A DNA stretch of 64,000 bases from Tillus elongatus (Eukaryota > Arthropoda > Insecta > Coleoptera > Cleridae). Within the stretch, counting starts at the first letter, position 1, and each line of letters opens with the position of its first letter. The notes beneath the pieces were generated by a model, which worked only from the letters and a program-made list of their open reading frames with translations, did not search any database and was not told the DNA's origin. Below are positions 48,095-59,399 of this stretch, in pieces. A program made the position numbers and the translations under genes. Location of the stretch: positions 65,598,946-65,662,945 of the forward strand of contig OZ023266.1 of the NCBI GenBank assembly GCA_964006375.1. Reading direction: 5' to 3'.

Positions 48095-48491
48095 ACCGGG
48101 GGAAATAACTAATGAATTATGTCGTGATAGTAGTCGTATGGGCATTTTTATAGTTTGCCTCCGTGCGGAAGCCGATATTTGTTAGGTTCGTTGTGTTAAA
48201 TTTAGTACTACGGGCGTCAATGTTCTTACAAGTATAAAAACCTGCTTACAAAATAAGAACGGTACTGATAGATAAGTTACTAGATCCATCATTTTTATTA
48301 TCGATGATTTCGCAGGTTACTTGGTCAATATTTTTTAGTAAATAGCACTTTAAAGCGTATTCCTCTATTTCTCATATTGTATGTTTCAAACAGGTGTAGT
48401 CTCCCGCTTAAAATTAGACATACCCACGTTTCATTGATTGTTGTTGCCCTTACTTGGTGAAACTTGTCCATACTACATACAGACTTGGAGA

Positions 48492-48638
48492 CTACTTCTC
48501 TGGCTTCACTGTTGGTTTTTGTAGGTGAAGGACGTAGCCAGCGCGTGAGCTAACTGGAGCAAGTGGCCCTTCGAATTCTGGAAGTTCTAGGATGTTCTTC
48601 AATGCTTCTGTGACTATAGTTTCGCTGCTTGACAGCAT
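48492..48638 (-). CDS. 48-codon ORF in IR4 left arm
   Basis: MLSSSETIVTEALKNILELP then EFEGPLAPVSSRAGYVLHLQ and a Lys/Pro-rich end. No domain recognised. It differs from the right-arm copy at four residues, all from nonsynonymous changes, so purifying selection is not evident. It may be a fragment of a larger gene captured in the repeat. Confidence 0.3.
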   Translation of the reverse strand: MLSSSETIVTEALKNILELPEFEGPLAPVSSRAGYVLHLQKPTVKPEK

Positions 48639-49118
48639 TTTCAGACAGATTAAAATTGAATTAGTACGAAATCATGACAACTACAAATAAATATCTGTTG
48701 CTATGTTATGATATGATGTTTTGATCAAAATTTTTTTATCAAAGTGAAAATAAAATGAAACACAGATGACAGATGAGGTTTTCAAAATGTCTATGTGATG
48801 TATGTCAATATTTAACATAAAAACTAGAACTAGCCTATAATAACAGTTACAACAATAAAATAACTAAACAATAACTGTTATTGTTTAGTTATTTTATTGT
48901 TGTAACTGTTATCATAGTTATTATAGGCTAGTTCTAGTTTTTATGTTAAATATTGACATCACATAGACATTTTGAAAACCTCATCTGTCATCTGTGTTTC
49001 ATTTTATTTTCAATTTGATAAAAAAAATTTGATCAAAACATCATATCATAACATAGCAACAGATATTTATTTGTAGTTGTCATGATTTCGTACTAATTCA
49101 ATTTTAATCTGTCTGAAA

Positions 49119-49265
49119 ATGCTGTCAAATAGCGAAATTATAGTCACAGAAGCATTGAAGAACATCCTAGAACTTCCAGAATTCGAAGAGCCACTTGCTC
49201 CAGTTAGCTCACGCGCTGGCTACGTCCTTCACCTACAAAAACCAACACTGAAGCCAGAGAAGTAG
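49119..49265 (+). CDS. 48-codon ORF in IR4 right arm
   Basis: Inverted partner of 48492-48638, same length and stop position, with Ser to Asn, Thr to Ile, Gly to Glu and Val to Leu differences. Unknown function. Confidence 0.3.
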   Translation: MLSNSEIIVTEALKNILELPEFEEPLAPVSSRAGYVLHLQKPTLKPEK

Positions 49266-49573
49266 TCTCCAAGTCTGTATATAATACCCACGTTTGTTAA
49301 ACGTCCAAGCCTATCCAGCTTAATTTACAATTTACCGGCGTCGACCGGATTTCAGTGTAGTCTTGGACAAAAGCTAGATTCATACACTCGCGAATTGCGA
49401 AATCGCTGCGAAACGTATTCCTGTTGCTTTATTTAAAATAATATCGCAAAACTTTTGTTTTTATTTAGTTTTATAATTATACAGTTAGACACGATATAAA
49501 TGGCTTCTCTACTTTTAAGTTTGTGCAGCCCCAATGTTAATTGAGGGCCCCTCTTTATTATATTTACTTAACT

Positions 49574-49710
<137 letters not shown>

Positions 49711-49839
49711 ATGAAAAAGAAGTGAAACAGCAAGTGAACTTATTTACTTTAGTGCTCTATTGGATATTATCTTAAAAAGACATTATAGGCGACGAAGTAA
49801 AATGTAATTTCGGGAAATAGACAATTTACTGCACGGGGG

Positions 49840-50230
49840 GTTTTTAGAAATTATTTATTCAGAAACACGCTTAGAACCCTCCTTGGATGCACAAGTGACA
49901 AGGCAAATTTGTTGCAAACAACCCCCAAGAAAGTTAAGGGGCAAAAAATGAATAGTGGTGCTGGGCGCGGAGGAAATATGAACGGAAAATGCTAAAAAAC
50001 CAATTAGTCGTACTTTGAGAAGATTTGTTTTCACATTTTTCCTTTTGCCTTTAAACCCTGTCGACCCCGCAAATGTTTTTCCCAATAAATTTTTCTGGTG
50101 CTTTGTGCTTTGAAGATGGTTGCATGCATGCACAAGGGGAAGGAGAACCTCCCGTGTTTTCGTGCGAGGGGCAGAAACGCCCTTCCTCCTTTTGCATGCA
50201 CACAATCACCCTCAATGCATGAACCACGGG
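49840..50230 (+). repeat. R5 MITE family copy
   Basis: TTAGAACCCTCCTTGGATGC, AAGAAAGTTAAGGGGC and GAATAGTGGTGCTGGGCG match the left half of 60829-61639. TGCATGCATGCACAAGGGGA then CCTCCTTTTGCATGCAC matches its centre. The right half is missing. Confidence 0.6.
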
Positions 50231-50499
50231 AATTTTTTATGTTCAGCTTTCTGTTATGTTTTATGTTAGGTATATTTGTTGTTTATCAAGTGTTTTATCT
50301 GAGTTTTGTATCCAAATGACTATATAAATATTTATGTTAGAGATCATGCTTTTGTTTGGCTTTCTTTGCCCTATTTTTTATTGTTCCTAATTAAATAAAG
50401 TAACGTTTTATAACTACAGCGTACTATATAATTAGCACAAATAAACAGTATAAATAGACAGTATAACAGTATAGGCTAAATCACTATAATATATTATTC

Positions 50500-50545
50500 T
50501 TATGAAAATTCACTACCATAAAGCACTTCCTGAGTCCCGACCATT
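50500..50545. repeat. D1 terminus fragment
   Basis: GAAAATTCACTACCATAAAG then CACTTCCTGAGTCCCG. Confidence 0.6.
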
Positions 50546-50610
50546 TTTATGTATTTGCTCAAGTTGTCGGTTTTATATGTCTTTCAGACACTAAATTTAG
50601 AGAATAGTTG

Positions 50611-50811
50611 TTATAATTTCCCACTAGTCCTATTTACGTAAGTCAAAGATGTGAATTTATTCCCTATTATTCTAGTGGACTGGAACACCTGTTGTAAGGC
50701 TACAGTATGTTTCTTTTTGTTTATAATATTATGAATTAAATTTGGATCATAGCCATTATTAACCGCTTTTTGTTTCATCAAATTAAGTTGTTTTTGAGAA
50801 TACTCATCCAA
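50611..50811 (-). pseudogene. Penelope-like RT thumb-region fragment
   Basis: Minus-strand codons give KQKAVNNGYDPNLIHNIINK, resembling the segment after the RT palm in Penelope-like elements (…A-x-N-N-G-Y-x-x-x-L-I-x-x-I-(L/I)-x-K). No catalytic motif is included and the frame ends shortly after. It is not joined to any of the GIY-YIG fragments. Confidence 0.5.
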
Positions 50812-51039
50812 TAAAGGTACATGTGTGTATCATTGAATTATAGGCTGCAACTTTGTGTGCGTACGGATGTTGGGAAGTATAGTGTAGGGTTGTATCTAAA
50901 GACTTCAAGGAAACTGCAGTTATACATACAACAAAATAGTGTTAATCAATTTGTCTATTTATCTAAGTTAGTGAATACGCTTAGAATAAAAATGGTCCTG
51001 AAACAATTTATTGACTGCATGTCACACATCTTGTAAAGT

Positions 51040-51753
51040 AAAATAACAATGTTCGTTTTTGGCTTCTTCTACTTCTGGAATTTCTTTACTTAAATTTAAA
51101 TTAAATCTTTCATGATTGTTTTTGGCTTCTTCTACTTCTGGTATTTCTTTACTTAAATTTAAATTAAACCTTTCATGATTGCTTCTTGACGCTGTTTTTG
51201 GGTATAATTTCTCAACATCTATATCTATTGCCTTCTGGACTCGCCCTTGGGATGCTACCTGGTCCTTGAACTTGCAAGTGAAGATTGGTACTTTTATTTT
51301 CGGTAGCTTGGGTAACCTAGCCCTTAAATAGTGGGTTGTTCGGTTCCTAATTGTTTCTGACTGCTTGTCACTGGCATTCTGGTAGCTTCGCCTTAGCGTG
51401 AAATATGCCTCATCTTAGATTTCTGATTCTCTTAGTATATTTATCTCAAATATGTTTTCTTCCGGTAATTCCCATTGTTTCTCTAACTCGTCCCGATTTC
51501 TTTCATAGCTGGAAAGTTGATTGTCATCGCCCATCATTTCTGCTTTATCTAATATTTCCTTAAATTGGTTTACCATTACTTTCCGTTTGTTCTTGAGTCT
51601 CGTGAGTTCTTTGATGTCATTATGTACTTTTTCCATTTGTTCAAAGTATCTAATTTCATAGTAAGGGTGTTCTAGTGGCCCTAATGCTTCTAAATTGTTC
51701 ATTGATTTACTTATTGCCGCTTGGGCTACTGCCAGATTGTTGACTTCCTCCAT
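51040..51753 (-). pseudogene. BEL/Pao-like Gag remnant with 21-codon tandem repeat
   Basis: The minus-strand frame from 51753 encodes a charged, heptad-rich coiled-coil segment (EELTRLKNKRK-type, EKVHNDIKELTRLKNKRKVM) to a stop near 51415. Downstream codons give LPKLPKIKVPIFTCKF, reminiscent of the LPKI-x-LP-x-F segment in BEL/Pao Gag. The 3' end holds two in-frame copies of a 63-base unit (51061-51123 and 51124-51186) encoding NHERFNLNLSKEIPEVEEAK. The assignment is by resemblance only. Another coiled-coil protein remains possible. Confidence 0.4.
51061..51186. repeat. 63-bp tandem duplication
   Basis: Two copies with only a few differences. The length is a multiple of three. Confidence 0.95.
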
Positions 51754-51896
51754 TATGCCTCCTTAATTTTAATTGATTTAATAAATATTCGTAGTTTTTG
51801 TTACCTTTTCTGATGCCTAGTTGTTCTTTTGATTTGGTTTATTGGTCGCCTGTGACCTTTATTTTACCTTTAACCCTGTATTGTTGCCTTTGACCC

Positions 51897-52075
51897 TGTA
51901 TATGTGCTTTATTGGAACTGACCTTCTTTTGGTACTGCCCTGGACGCTTCTGTCCTGCATATGTGCTTTATTGGAACTGTCCTTCTTTTGGTACTGCCCT
52001 GGACGCTTCTGTCCTGTATATGAGCTTTATTGGAACTGACCATCTTTTGGTACTGCCCTGGACGCTTCTGTCCTG
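51897..52075. repeat. 60-bp tandem repeat, three copies
   Basis: Unit TATGTGCTTTATTGGAACTG then ACCTTCTTTTGGTACTGCCC and TGGACGCTTCTGTCCTG; copies start at about 51900, 51960 and 52020. It lies just upstream (on the minus strand) of the Gag-like remnant, so it could be in the leader of that LTR element. Confidence 0.95.
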
Positions 52076-52079
52076 ATTA

Positions 52080-53840
52080 TTTTTACTAAAATAAAAGGGT
52101 ATTTGGAGACTTGGGTTAAAGGATGTTTGATAAGGGTAATTGATTTTTAGTGAGCACTGTATTTCCACTGGCATTGGTTACTTTTTCGTCGAAGGATCAT
52201 GCTATTCAACTACTCTTGGCTTCGAAGGACCATGTTCAAGGAGCGGAGGAGATTTTAAGGAAAAAACTCGTCGAACTAGGCGAATGTAGACATAGGTAAC
52301 GGTGTAATTTTAACTTTTAATAAACTCACAAAACTCAACAAAATTACTACTAACAAACTGAATGGGTCTTAACTCGGACTGTTTACATCGTGAATCTTAA
52401 TTCAACAGTGTTATTATGTTTACATAATTAAATCACAAGTGTCGCGTCTTTACATCTTAAGCAATCTAAATTAACTGTCTAACTCTCTTAATTAACTCTT
52501 TTCATGTTTACCAACAAAGATTACTTATAGTGTTTTAATGAGTTGACAACCTTCCTAAGTTGCTGACTTCAGTAGTCCTGCGTTCTTTGTACGCTGCAAC
52601 TTTACTTTGTTTATTATTTAAATAACAATGTGATTGTTTCAATGCCAATGTTATCGATACAGTGTTGACCTACAAATTTATGCAATATTTACATTATTTA
52701 ATGTAGAGAATTTTCCTAAACTAGCTTTACATATTATTTTACTGTTTTTAATAAATATGTTTCTACGATTGCTACTGCCCTTCTGCAAACCCTATTGTTC
52801 TCTGAACAAACAAAGTAGTGCATTCCATGTGCGCTATTTTTTAACACCCTCTTTGACGTGACTATTTAGCTTTTACTGGGTAAATGTATGAAGCAATCTA
52901 CTGGTTTATTCGGTCACACATTTGACGAGACTCGATGGTTTCAAAGCATTTTCTTTTGTGTTGCCCATACGCACATATATACTTTGCATACATTTGTTCT
53001 ATATCAGTTTATCAGGTCTCTTTTAGAGTGAATTATAACGAAGCGAAAAACTACACGCTATTGTACGCTTTTGCTACGAAGGAAAATGGAATTGTGTTAC
53101 TTATGCGACAATGGGTTATGGATTTTACGTAGAATGTTTCCTGTTTTGACTTGTTTCACACATGTGTGTACGTTGTTGTGTGGAGTTTTTCCACTCCAGT
53201 TAGCGCTCATAGCATGACAGGATACACGAGATAACAAAGAAATGCAATTTATCATCTTTGAACAAAAATAACCCCATCTATATTTAAATAACCCAGGGCT
53301 ACACACATACAACGCAAGTCGAAAGGTATCAAATCAACTCAAAGTTAGTATGTTTAAGTGTTTTCACAATTGCCAAATACTCGTTCGACGTTTCCTACTA
53401 AATTACATACGGTTGGTCACACTGATTTCTCATATATTATAGATATGTACAAAATTTAAAAATTTCCACCGCAGTAGGTGTCTTACGGTAATACAAATAT
53501 TTTTATACGTTGTTGTGGGACAAGAACTCTCTTATGAGGATAGACATCTTTTTTTTCTTCTCACATATGATAAACAGCCCACAAAGATGATTTTTAATAT
53601 TTTTTTCATTTCACATGCTGGAATAATAACGATGCAAAAAATGTTTGAAAATGCAAATTTGATAATTGATTTCAAACACCACTATTTTTCCGTCAAGATT
53701 TGTAACGTCACGGGACGGTACAAGTCAGCAATAAACTTTCTTCACTGTGTTTCCATCCTTGTTCGTAAGTAATTGATTGAAACTAGGCGTCTGCATGTGA
53801 TTATTTAATATGAAAAATAAAGCCTATATAAATACTGTAT
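52080..53840. other. Stretch without recognised gene
   Basis: Small frames at 52634-52861, 52935-53132 and 53515-53772 show no known motif. This 1.8-kb block is poor in the repeats that fill the rest of the window, so it could include introns or flanks of the THAP exon downstream. Confidence 0.35.
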
Positions 53841-53842
53841 AG

Positions 53843-54012
53843 TACCAATGTGTACAAATACGACTATAAGGCCTCCAGAGAACCTATTTTATATTGGTGC
53901 AAAAGTGGCTCAAATAAGAAAGCGATGGTGCAAAGTTATTAAGTGGGATGAAAGGAAAAATCCACAGTTATCTGAAAAAACCGCACTATGCTGTTGTGAA
54001 GACCATCATAAT
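53843..54012 (+). CDS. THAP-domain exon
   Basis: Codons from 53848 give MCTNTTIRPPENLF, a W-containing IRKRWCKVIKW segment and ALCCCEDHHN: the C2CH layout of a THAP zinc finger (Cys near the start, conserved Pro and Trp, C-x2-H at the end). THAP domains bind DNA in host regulators and in P-element-type transposases. The upstream TATAG at 53838-53842 is a possible acceptor, and AAT|GTAAGT at 54010-54018 is a strong donor placed just after the last zinc ligand, where insect THAP exons often end. The first part of the finger would be on an earlier exon. No neighbouring exon was found, so it may belong to a gene extending beyond this view or to a dead transposon. Confidence 0.55.
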
Positions 54013-54018
54013 GTAAGT

Positions 54019-54800
54019 AACTCCTTATTTTTACAATGAATATTAGTGATATAAAGTTAGAATTCTTATCAAACATTATTAAGTTAGGTTGTTATTTCCA
54101 AGTGGTCAAGGAATGTTTATCTGTACATATAAGGTATTAACTTTACATATTACTCTTAGTATTAACAACCGGAAAATATCATGATAATTAATTAACGACA
54201 TTATTGGGTTTGCTTCCATTAATTACCTGTAATTAATTCAGTCAACATTGTTCTATCAAAAACTTATGGTATATTTCAGGTTATGTTGTTAACATGTCAT
54301 GTTTACTTCATTCAAAGCAAAATATATTACAAATAACATGGATAAGTACATGATATACTTGGTTAAATATGTGTTCAACAAGCATTGACTTACAGCTTTC
54401 GCTCATTTTATTTCATCACTTGATGTCTGGATTTTGATCAAAGACTGATGCCATCATAAATGAGTCAATTCTTGACAAATTATCTGATTGCGCCTGTTAA
54501 AAGCCTTTGTCTCCCATTTTATTACGCACACTTTACAGTATTAACTAGAAGAAACACAATAAACGAACAAAATACACCACGATGTTGAGAAACAAGCGAC
54601 CATACTTATCATTTCATAATACAAAAATATAAACACGATATTTATTTACTATCCAACTACGTCACGGCCAATAACAGAATATTCGCAGTCACATGATAAT
54701 AATTCCAAATATTTTGATTTTTAAAGTTTTTTCTATTCACTATATATGTTTTTTGGTGTTTTCATACACGCACTAATGTTCTATGTATGAAAAACTATTG
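54019..54800. other. Stretch without recognised gene
   Basis: AT-rich; nothing supported. Confidence 0.4.
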
Positions 54801-54814
54801 GGTAAATGCTAAAT

Positions 54815-55340
54815 TCATGTAATGGAAAGCGATGCAAATTTTCTATTGGCAGCAAGCCCCTCTACCTCACACCAGTTCCTTACAATATTTAGGGTTGTTT
54901 GCAATAGGCTGGATTTTACAGCATCATGCTGGCTCTTAGCTGTTATGACAATAATAACATCTGCGTATCCTTGGACTATGGATATTGCTCCGCTTAATGT
55001 AATTATAAGTATATCAACAATCAGTGACCACAGCAGAGGTGATAGCACTCCTTTATAGAATAACCGTTTGCCGTCGCCACTGCCGCGTTGGTTTCGTTTA
55101 AAGTAGCTATCATATCACGGCTATCTAACATTAACTTAATCCATCTTACACTAAGGAATTCCACCTCCTTTCTTGTATGGATTGATATAGGGTGTTGTCA
55201 AAGACACCTTGTATGCCAATGCCACTTACTTCTACTTAAGTTTTTTCTATACCCTTTACCAAACGGTGTAGGGTCTCTAATATGAATTTCTCTGTACAAG
55301 CGGTTTTCTTGTAAGCGTTTACTTCTAATGTAGTACTTTA
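54815..55340 (-). pseudogene. LINE reverse transcriptase fragment
   Basis: The minus strand encodes an RT palm piece: GVLSPLLWSLIVDILI, then VQGYADVIIVI (catalytic GYADD altered to GYADV), then NIVRNWCEVEGLAANRKF. Upstream, in other frames, are RWIKLMLDSRDMIATLNE and an NIMHTRKEVEFLSVRW-like segment. This resembles the common insect I/R1/Jockey-clade RT. The second catalytic Asp is lost and frameshifts are present, so it is dead. It belongs to a different clade from the element at 17207-19030. Confidence 0.8.
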
Positions 55341-55429
55341 ATGCTTTTTCCATGGTCTTTAGGAGAAACTATGTAAGGCTAGGAGCGGTAGGACTTTACT
55401 TCGCCAATAGGTCGACGACTTTTAATATA

Positions 55430-55945
55430 ATATCTTCGGCATGAAGCTGGTGTCGAGTATCACATAAATAAAAAGTTAGTTAACGTATCCTTAGATAGCT
55501 CGGTGGTCGCGTGCTTTTCTTCTACGAAAAAGGTTGCGCGATCGATTCCAGCTCGGTGAATGTATGTTTTTCTTCATTTTGACATTTGGAGAAATAATAG
55601 TGCACCACAGATTTCATACGTTTTGAACAAGACTTTATTTTTGTTTAAGACGGCTGAATAACGTAGTCACCTTTGAGTCTGAAATTATAATTTTCAGCAG
55701 ACATTTTGTTATTGTTGATATTGAAAAACCGGTTTGATTATGTTGACTAAAACGAAATCTTTCTAGCGATTAATAGGGAATAATAACTCCTACATTTATA
55801 ATTTAGCAGATACTATACTTTTCCAAATATGAGTTTAGTTTCCTTCTGGATATTTTTTTTTATTATTTATTATTTTTTTATATAATTTTTTAGCTTCATA
55901 GAAAATTGAGTTTTGGGCATTTTTCTCAAAACGGGTTAGAACGCA
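55430..55945 (+). repeat. ~1.3-kb tandem repeat, first unit part (SINE-like)
   Basis: Matches 56727-57285 at a period of 1.30-1.33 kb. Contains a tRNA-like stretch at about 55489-55560: A-box-like TAGCTCGGTGGTCGCGTG and B-box-like GCGATCGATTCCAGC, about 30 bases apart. It continues with AATAATAGTGCA and TTCATACGTTTTGAACAAGA. Confidence 0.65.
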
Positions 55946-56216
55946 AGCGATAACTTAAAAAATACTAAACTGATTTCAATCAAACTTGGCAAAAATGTTG
56001 GCTGGGCGAAAACCGAGGTTGAGTTCGTTCATCAGCCTTTATGCTGGTGAAAACTTTTTGAAAACGCTATATTTTTGTAAGTGTCAAATGAACTGGAATG
56101 AGACTTTACATGTAACTATAAATAGTGCAAATAAACCTACGCTGTGAATTTTAAGTAATTCGGTCCACCGTATTTAGAGTTTTTCCAAATCAGAAATAAA
56201 ATCCCAGACTTGCGTT

Positions 56217-56700
56217 GAAACGACTTAGTGGTTAAAGTCCAATGCCTGACAGAGAAAGTAGTTAACTGCCACCTGTAAAATAATTCATACAACAGGTATA
56301 AACCATACAACAACGGTAACCAAACTAAATATATACCAGACATAGTACATACTACCCGAACCAACAATCGTGATAACTCGGCCGCAATTATGGAAAATGG
56401 GAGACGACATGAAATTACAAATTTGCCAATTTATTGTTATTTCACCGAGCGATTTAATCAATTATTAAAATACACTGTATTTGTAGCTTTATCAACGGCT
56501 ACAAACACAGTTTTAGCGCAGCATAGATATACTATGATGTCGCATAATATAGCAGAAATTTAAACAAAATCAAGCCAAGTCTATAAAAATGATTCTAAAA
56601 TAGTTTCTTTTATCTTTAAACTTAAACATAAGACGTCGTATAATACCAAAACAGTCGTGGGATGAGTTTCAATGGTAATTCTACTAATTTTATATAATTA
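56217..56700 (+). repeat. Dispersed repeat R2, copy 3
   Basis: Matches 46130-46550. It forms the middle of the 1.3-kb repeating unit. Confidence 0.7.
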
Positions 56701-56726
56701 ATTAATTCTGTATACTTTGAATATAA

Positions 56727-57285
56727 TATCCCGGGCATGAAGCCGATCTAAAGTATCACGCAAATAAAACCTTTGTTGACGTGTGCCTAGATAGCGTAGG
56801 GGGTGCCGCGCGTGCCTCCTAAGCAGACGGTTACGCGATCGAATCCAGCTCGATGGATGTATGTTTTTTTATATTTAATTTTGGAAAAATAATAGTGCAC
56901 AGATTTCATACGTTTTGAACAAGATCTCACTTTTGTTTAAAACGTCTAAATAAGTTTGTCACCTTGGAGTCTGAAATTATAATTTTGTTATTGTTGTAAT
57001 TGTTATTAAAAAAGGCTTGATTGGGTTGATTAAAACGAAATCATACTAGCGATTAATAAGGGAAAATAGCTGCTACGTTTATAACTTGGCAGATACTTTA
57101 CTTTTCTAAATATGAATTAAGTTTCCTTCTGGAAATCTTCTGTATAACTTTAATAAAATTTATAATAAAAGTTTATTTTAAAGAGACTTAAATTATCTAC
57201 AGATATAGCAAAATTTAGTTCTTTAGCTTCATAGAAAATTGTGTTTTTGGCATTTTTCTCAAAATGAGTTAGAACGCAAGATTTT
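56727..57285 (+). repeat. ~1.3-kb tandem repeat, second unit part (SINE-like)
   Basis: Counterpart of 55430-55945, with tRNA-like A- and B-box sequences at about 56785-56850 (TAGCGTAGGGGGTGCCGCG and GCGATCGAATCCAGC). Ends with the shared TTAGCTTCATAGAAAATTG and TTAGAACGCAAG. Confidence 0.65.
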
Positions 57286-57670
57286 TTTTATAATAGAGAG
57301 ATATCGATGGTAACACTTTCGAAAGAATTCTCCAAATGTGCGCGTGCTAGGACTTTTCAAATCAATTTTCAAGTTCTATGTAAGTTTAAAGTATTAACTT
57401 TACTAATATGCCGTATAATAATAGTGTACAATTCTTATGAAAATTCGCTACTATAACGCACTTGCTACCTCCCGAATATTTTTTTATAATAGAAATATAT
57501 GGTAACACTTTCGAAATAATTGTTCAAATGTGTGCGTACTAGGACTTTAAAATCAATCTTCAAGGTCTGTGTAAGTTTAAAGTATCAATTTTCCTAATAT
57601 GCCGTACAATAATAGTGTACAATTCTGATGAAAATTCACTACTATAACGCGCTTGCTGCATCCCGAATTC
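57286..57670 (+). repeat. ~200-bp tandem repeat with D1 termini
   Basis: Two units share ATGGTAACACTTTCGAAA, AAATGTG(C/T)GCGT(G/A)CTAGGAC, AATATGCCGTA and CAATAATAGTGTACAATTCT, each ending in a D1 terminus (CGCTACTATAACGCACTTGC and CACTACTATAACGCGCTTGC). Confidence 0.75.
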
Positions 57671-57955
57671 TTTTTATTTTCCGTGTCTTGGGGCGACTTC
57701 CAGAAGTAGAGTCTTCTAGGTGGCAATTTGTATAGCGTATTTGTTGCTACCATTTCTATATCTTGTATAAATTCGCCTAATCTCCCTCTCCTCTCATTGC
57801 GCTCTCCAAGTTCATGTTCTCCAGTCAGGTCACCACACTTCCCTTTACCAATTTTGGCGTTCAGATCTCCCATGATAATTAGAACTTCATACTTTTTAAT
57901 GCTTCTCAAAAACTGTTCCATTTGCTCATAGAATTCTTCGATTTCTCTGTGTTGA
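57665..57955 (-). pseudogene. LINE apurinic endonuclease fragment
   Basis: Minus-strand codons give YEVLIIMGDLNAKIGKG, the conserved GDLN motif of LINE APE-type endonucleases, followed by ELGERNERRGRLGEFIQD, NTLYKLPPRRLY and W-x-SP. It lacks the N-terminal catalytic Glu region and the C-terminal SDH motif. The D1 terminus starts at its 3' edge. It could be part of an RTE- or L1-group element. Confidence 0.82.
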
Positions 57956-58565
57956 ATAATTCAAAAGATTTTAATACAATGAAAGAGTAAAGATGTGACA
58001 TGAAGCACTCTACTCACTAGGGTTGATTCTCTTGTTTTCTATTCAACCTTATATAAAGTGGTAAGTTAAGCACAACATTTTGTTAGTTAAAATAATCGGA
58101 ATAATTAAAAATACATCGAGAAGTAACGCTTTGGCCAAATAACTGGCGCTGAGAAATTTTATTTTTACTGTTCTCCGCAAAATTTGTAAGGATTTACAAA
58201 ACAGAATACACGACTTGATAGAGAAGTAAGAATCCCTTTTCGCCTTTTAAAAATTTGAAGATGGTAGCTACGCCGTTTAGGGGAGTGTAGCTTTGACATA
58301 TTCTGGAAAATATGTCGACACAAAATAAAATCTACCCATTCTCTCGTCTTTTAAGGAGATGAATTAAAAACTAGAAACCCCGCTCGCGTAGTGTTGAAAG
58401 AGGAATCTGCACATTTTTTATTCTCCTCTCATTCAATTCCCCACATTGTATAAAATCAGTTGCCATATAAAATTTAAATTTTTAACTAATAGTTTTCCTG
58501 TAAAAAAATATAGAAAATCAAAATAATTGTCGCCAAAACGCAGCCGTAAACAAAGACGGCCTACT

Positions 58566-58687
58566 GTGACGTCACGATCCGGTATCGGCCAAACGAGTCT
58601 CGCTTACTCACACAGAGATTCTCATATCATTAGTGTTTATGCGACTTACGTGTGCCGGATAGTTATTGTTGTCAACCTATATTATTG

Positions 58688-58766
<79 letters not shown>

Positions 58767-59399
58767 TCGTATTAATTATTTTAAAAACTGTACAGTCTTA
58801 TAGTATAGCTACAGAAGTTGGATTTGTCCAAGGACAATCTTATAATTTACCAAAAATTTATGTACTAGCAATGTTTGCGTTTTTAGAAATTTCATGGGTG
58901 CTGAGCTAAAAGGAGTGAAAGCTGGGAGGTATGTGTCTGATATGAACCTTATTTTATCCTGTAAATATCTTTGTTGGATTTTATGTAGTAATTTTTTATA
59001 AAATATAATGTAAATAAAAGCATAACATCAAAATGTTCTCCATTCGCATAATCTACGAGAAAAAGATACACCATTTCTTCCTGATTTTCTCATCCTTAGG
59101 TACATTAAAGAATAATTTGTTGGGGGTAGTTATTGTTGTAGAAGTACATTTGGCAACTATACAGCACTTATAATATTTATGTCCAGGCACTGTTATGTCT
59201 TTTGCATTCTCGTATTGTAATTATGAATCTGCTGAAGTCATCACACAGTCACGCACTAAACTAGATTACACACAAGTTACTACATTTGAACCTATATTAT
59301 ACACTAAACACCAAAACTACTTAAAATTATGACAAAACTGCTCAGAATTCGATGCAAACACAAAGGAAAACAAGCAGATGTACCGGATCGTGACGTCAC
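58566..59399. mobile_element. Inverted-repeat bounded segment with CRE-type ends
   Basis: GTGACGTCACGATCCGGTA (58566-58584) recurs inverted as TACCGGATCGTGACGTCAC (59381-59399), a perfect 19-bp match about 0.8 kb apart. Similarity outside is weak: AACGAGTCTCG on the inside left and CAGATCTCGTTTTCG outside right. This suggests a small DNA element or two copies of one element in opposite orientation. Confidence 0.5.
58691..58765. repeat. (TA)n microsatellite
   Basis: About 37 TA units, not in a D1 context. Confidence 0.97.

Larger units (their letters stand above)
48471..49289. repeat. 0.8-kb palindrome with one-base centre (IR4)
   Basis: Arms of about 405 bases meet at T48876: AATAACTAAACAATAAC, then T, then its complement. 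The arms differ by scattered substitutions and small indels. Both carry a 48-codon frame (48492-48638 minus; 49119-49265 plus). Outside lie TACCCACGTTT copies at 48421-48431 and 49288-49298, a possible but displaced direct repeat. Confidence 0.93.
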
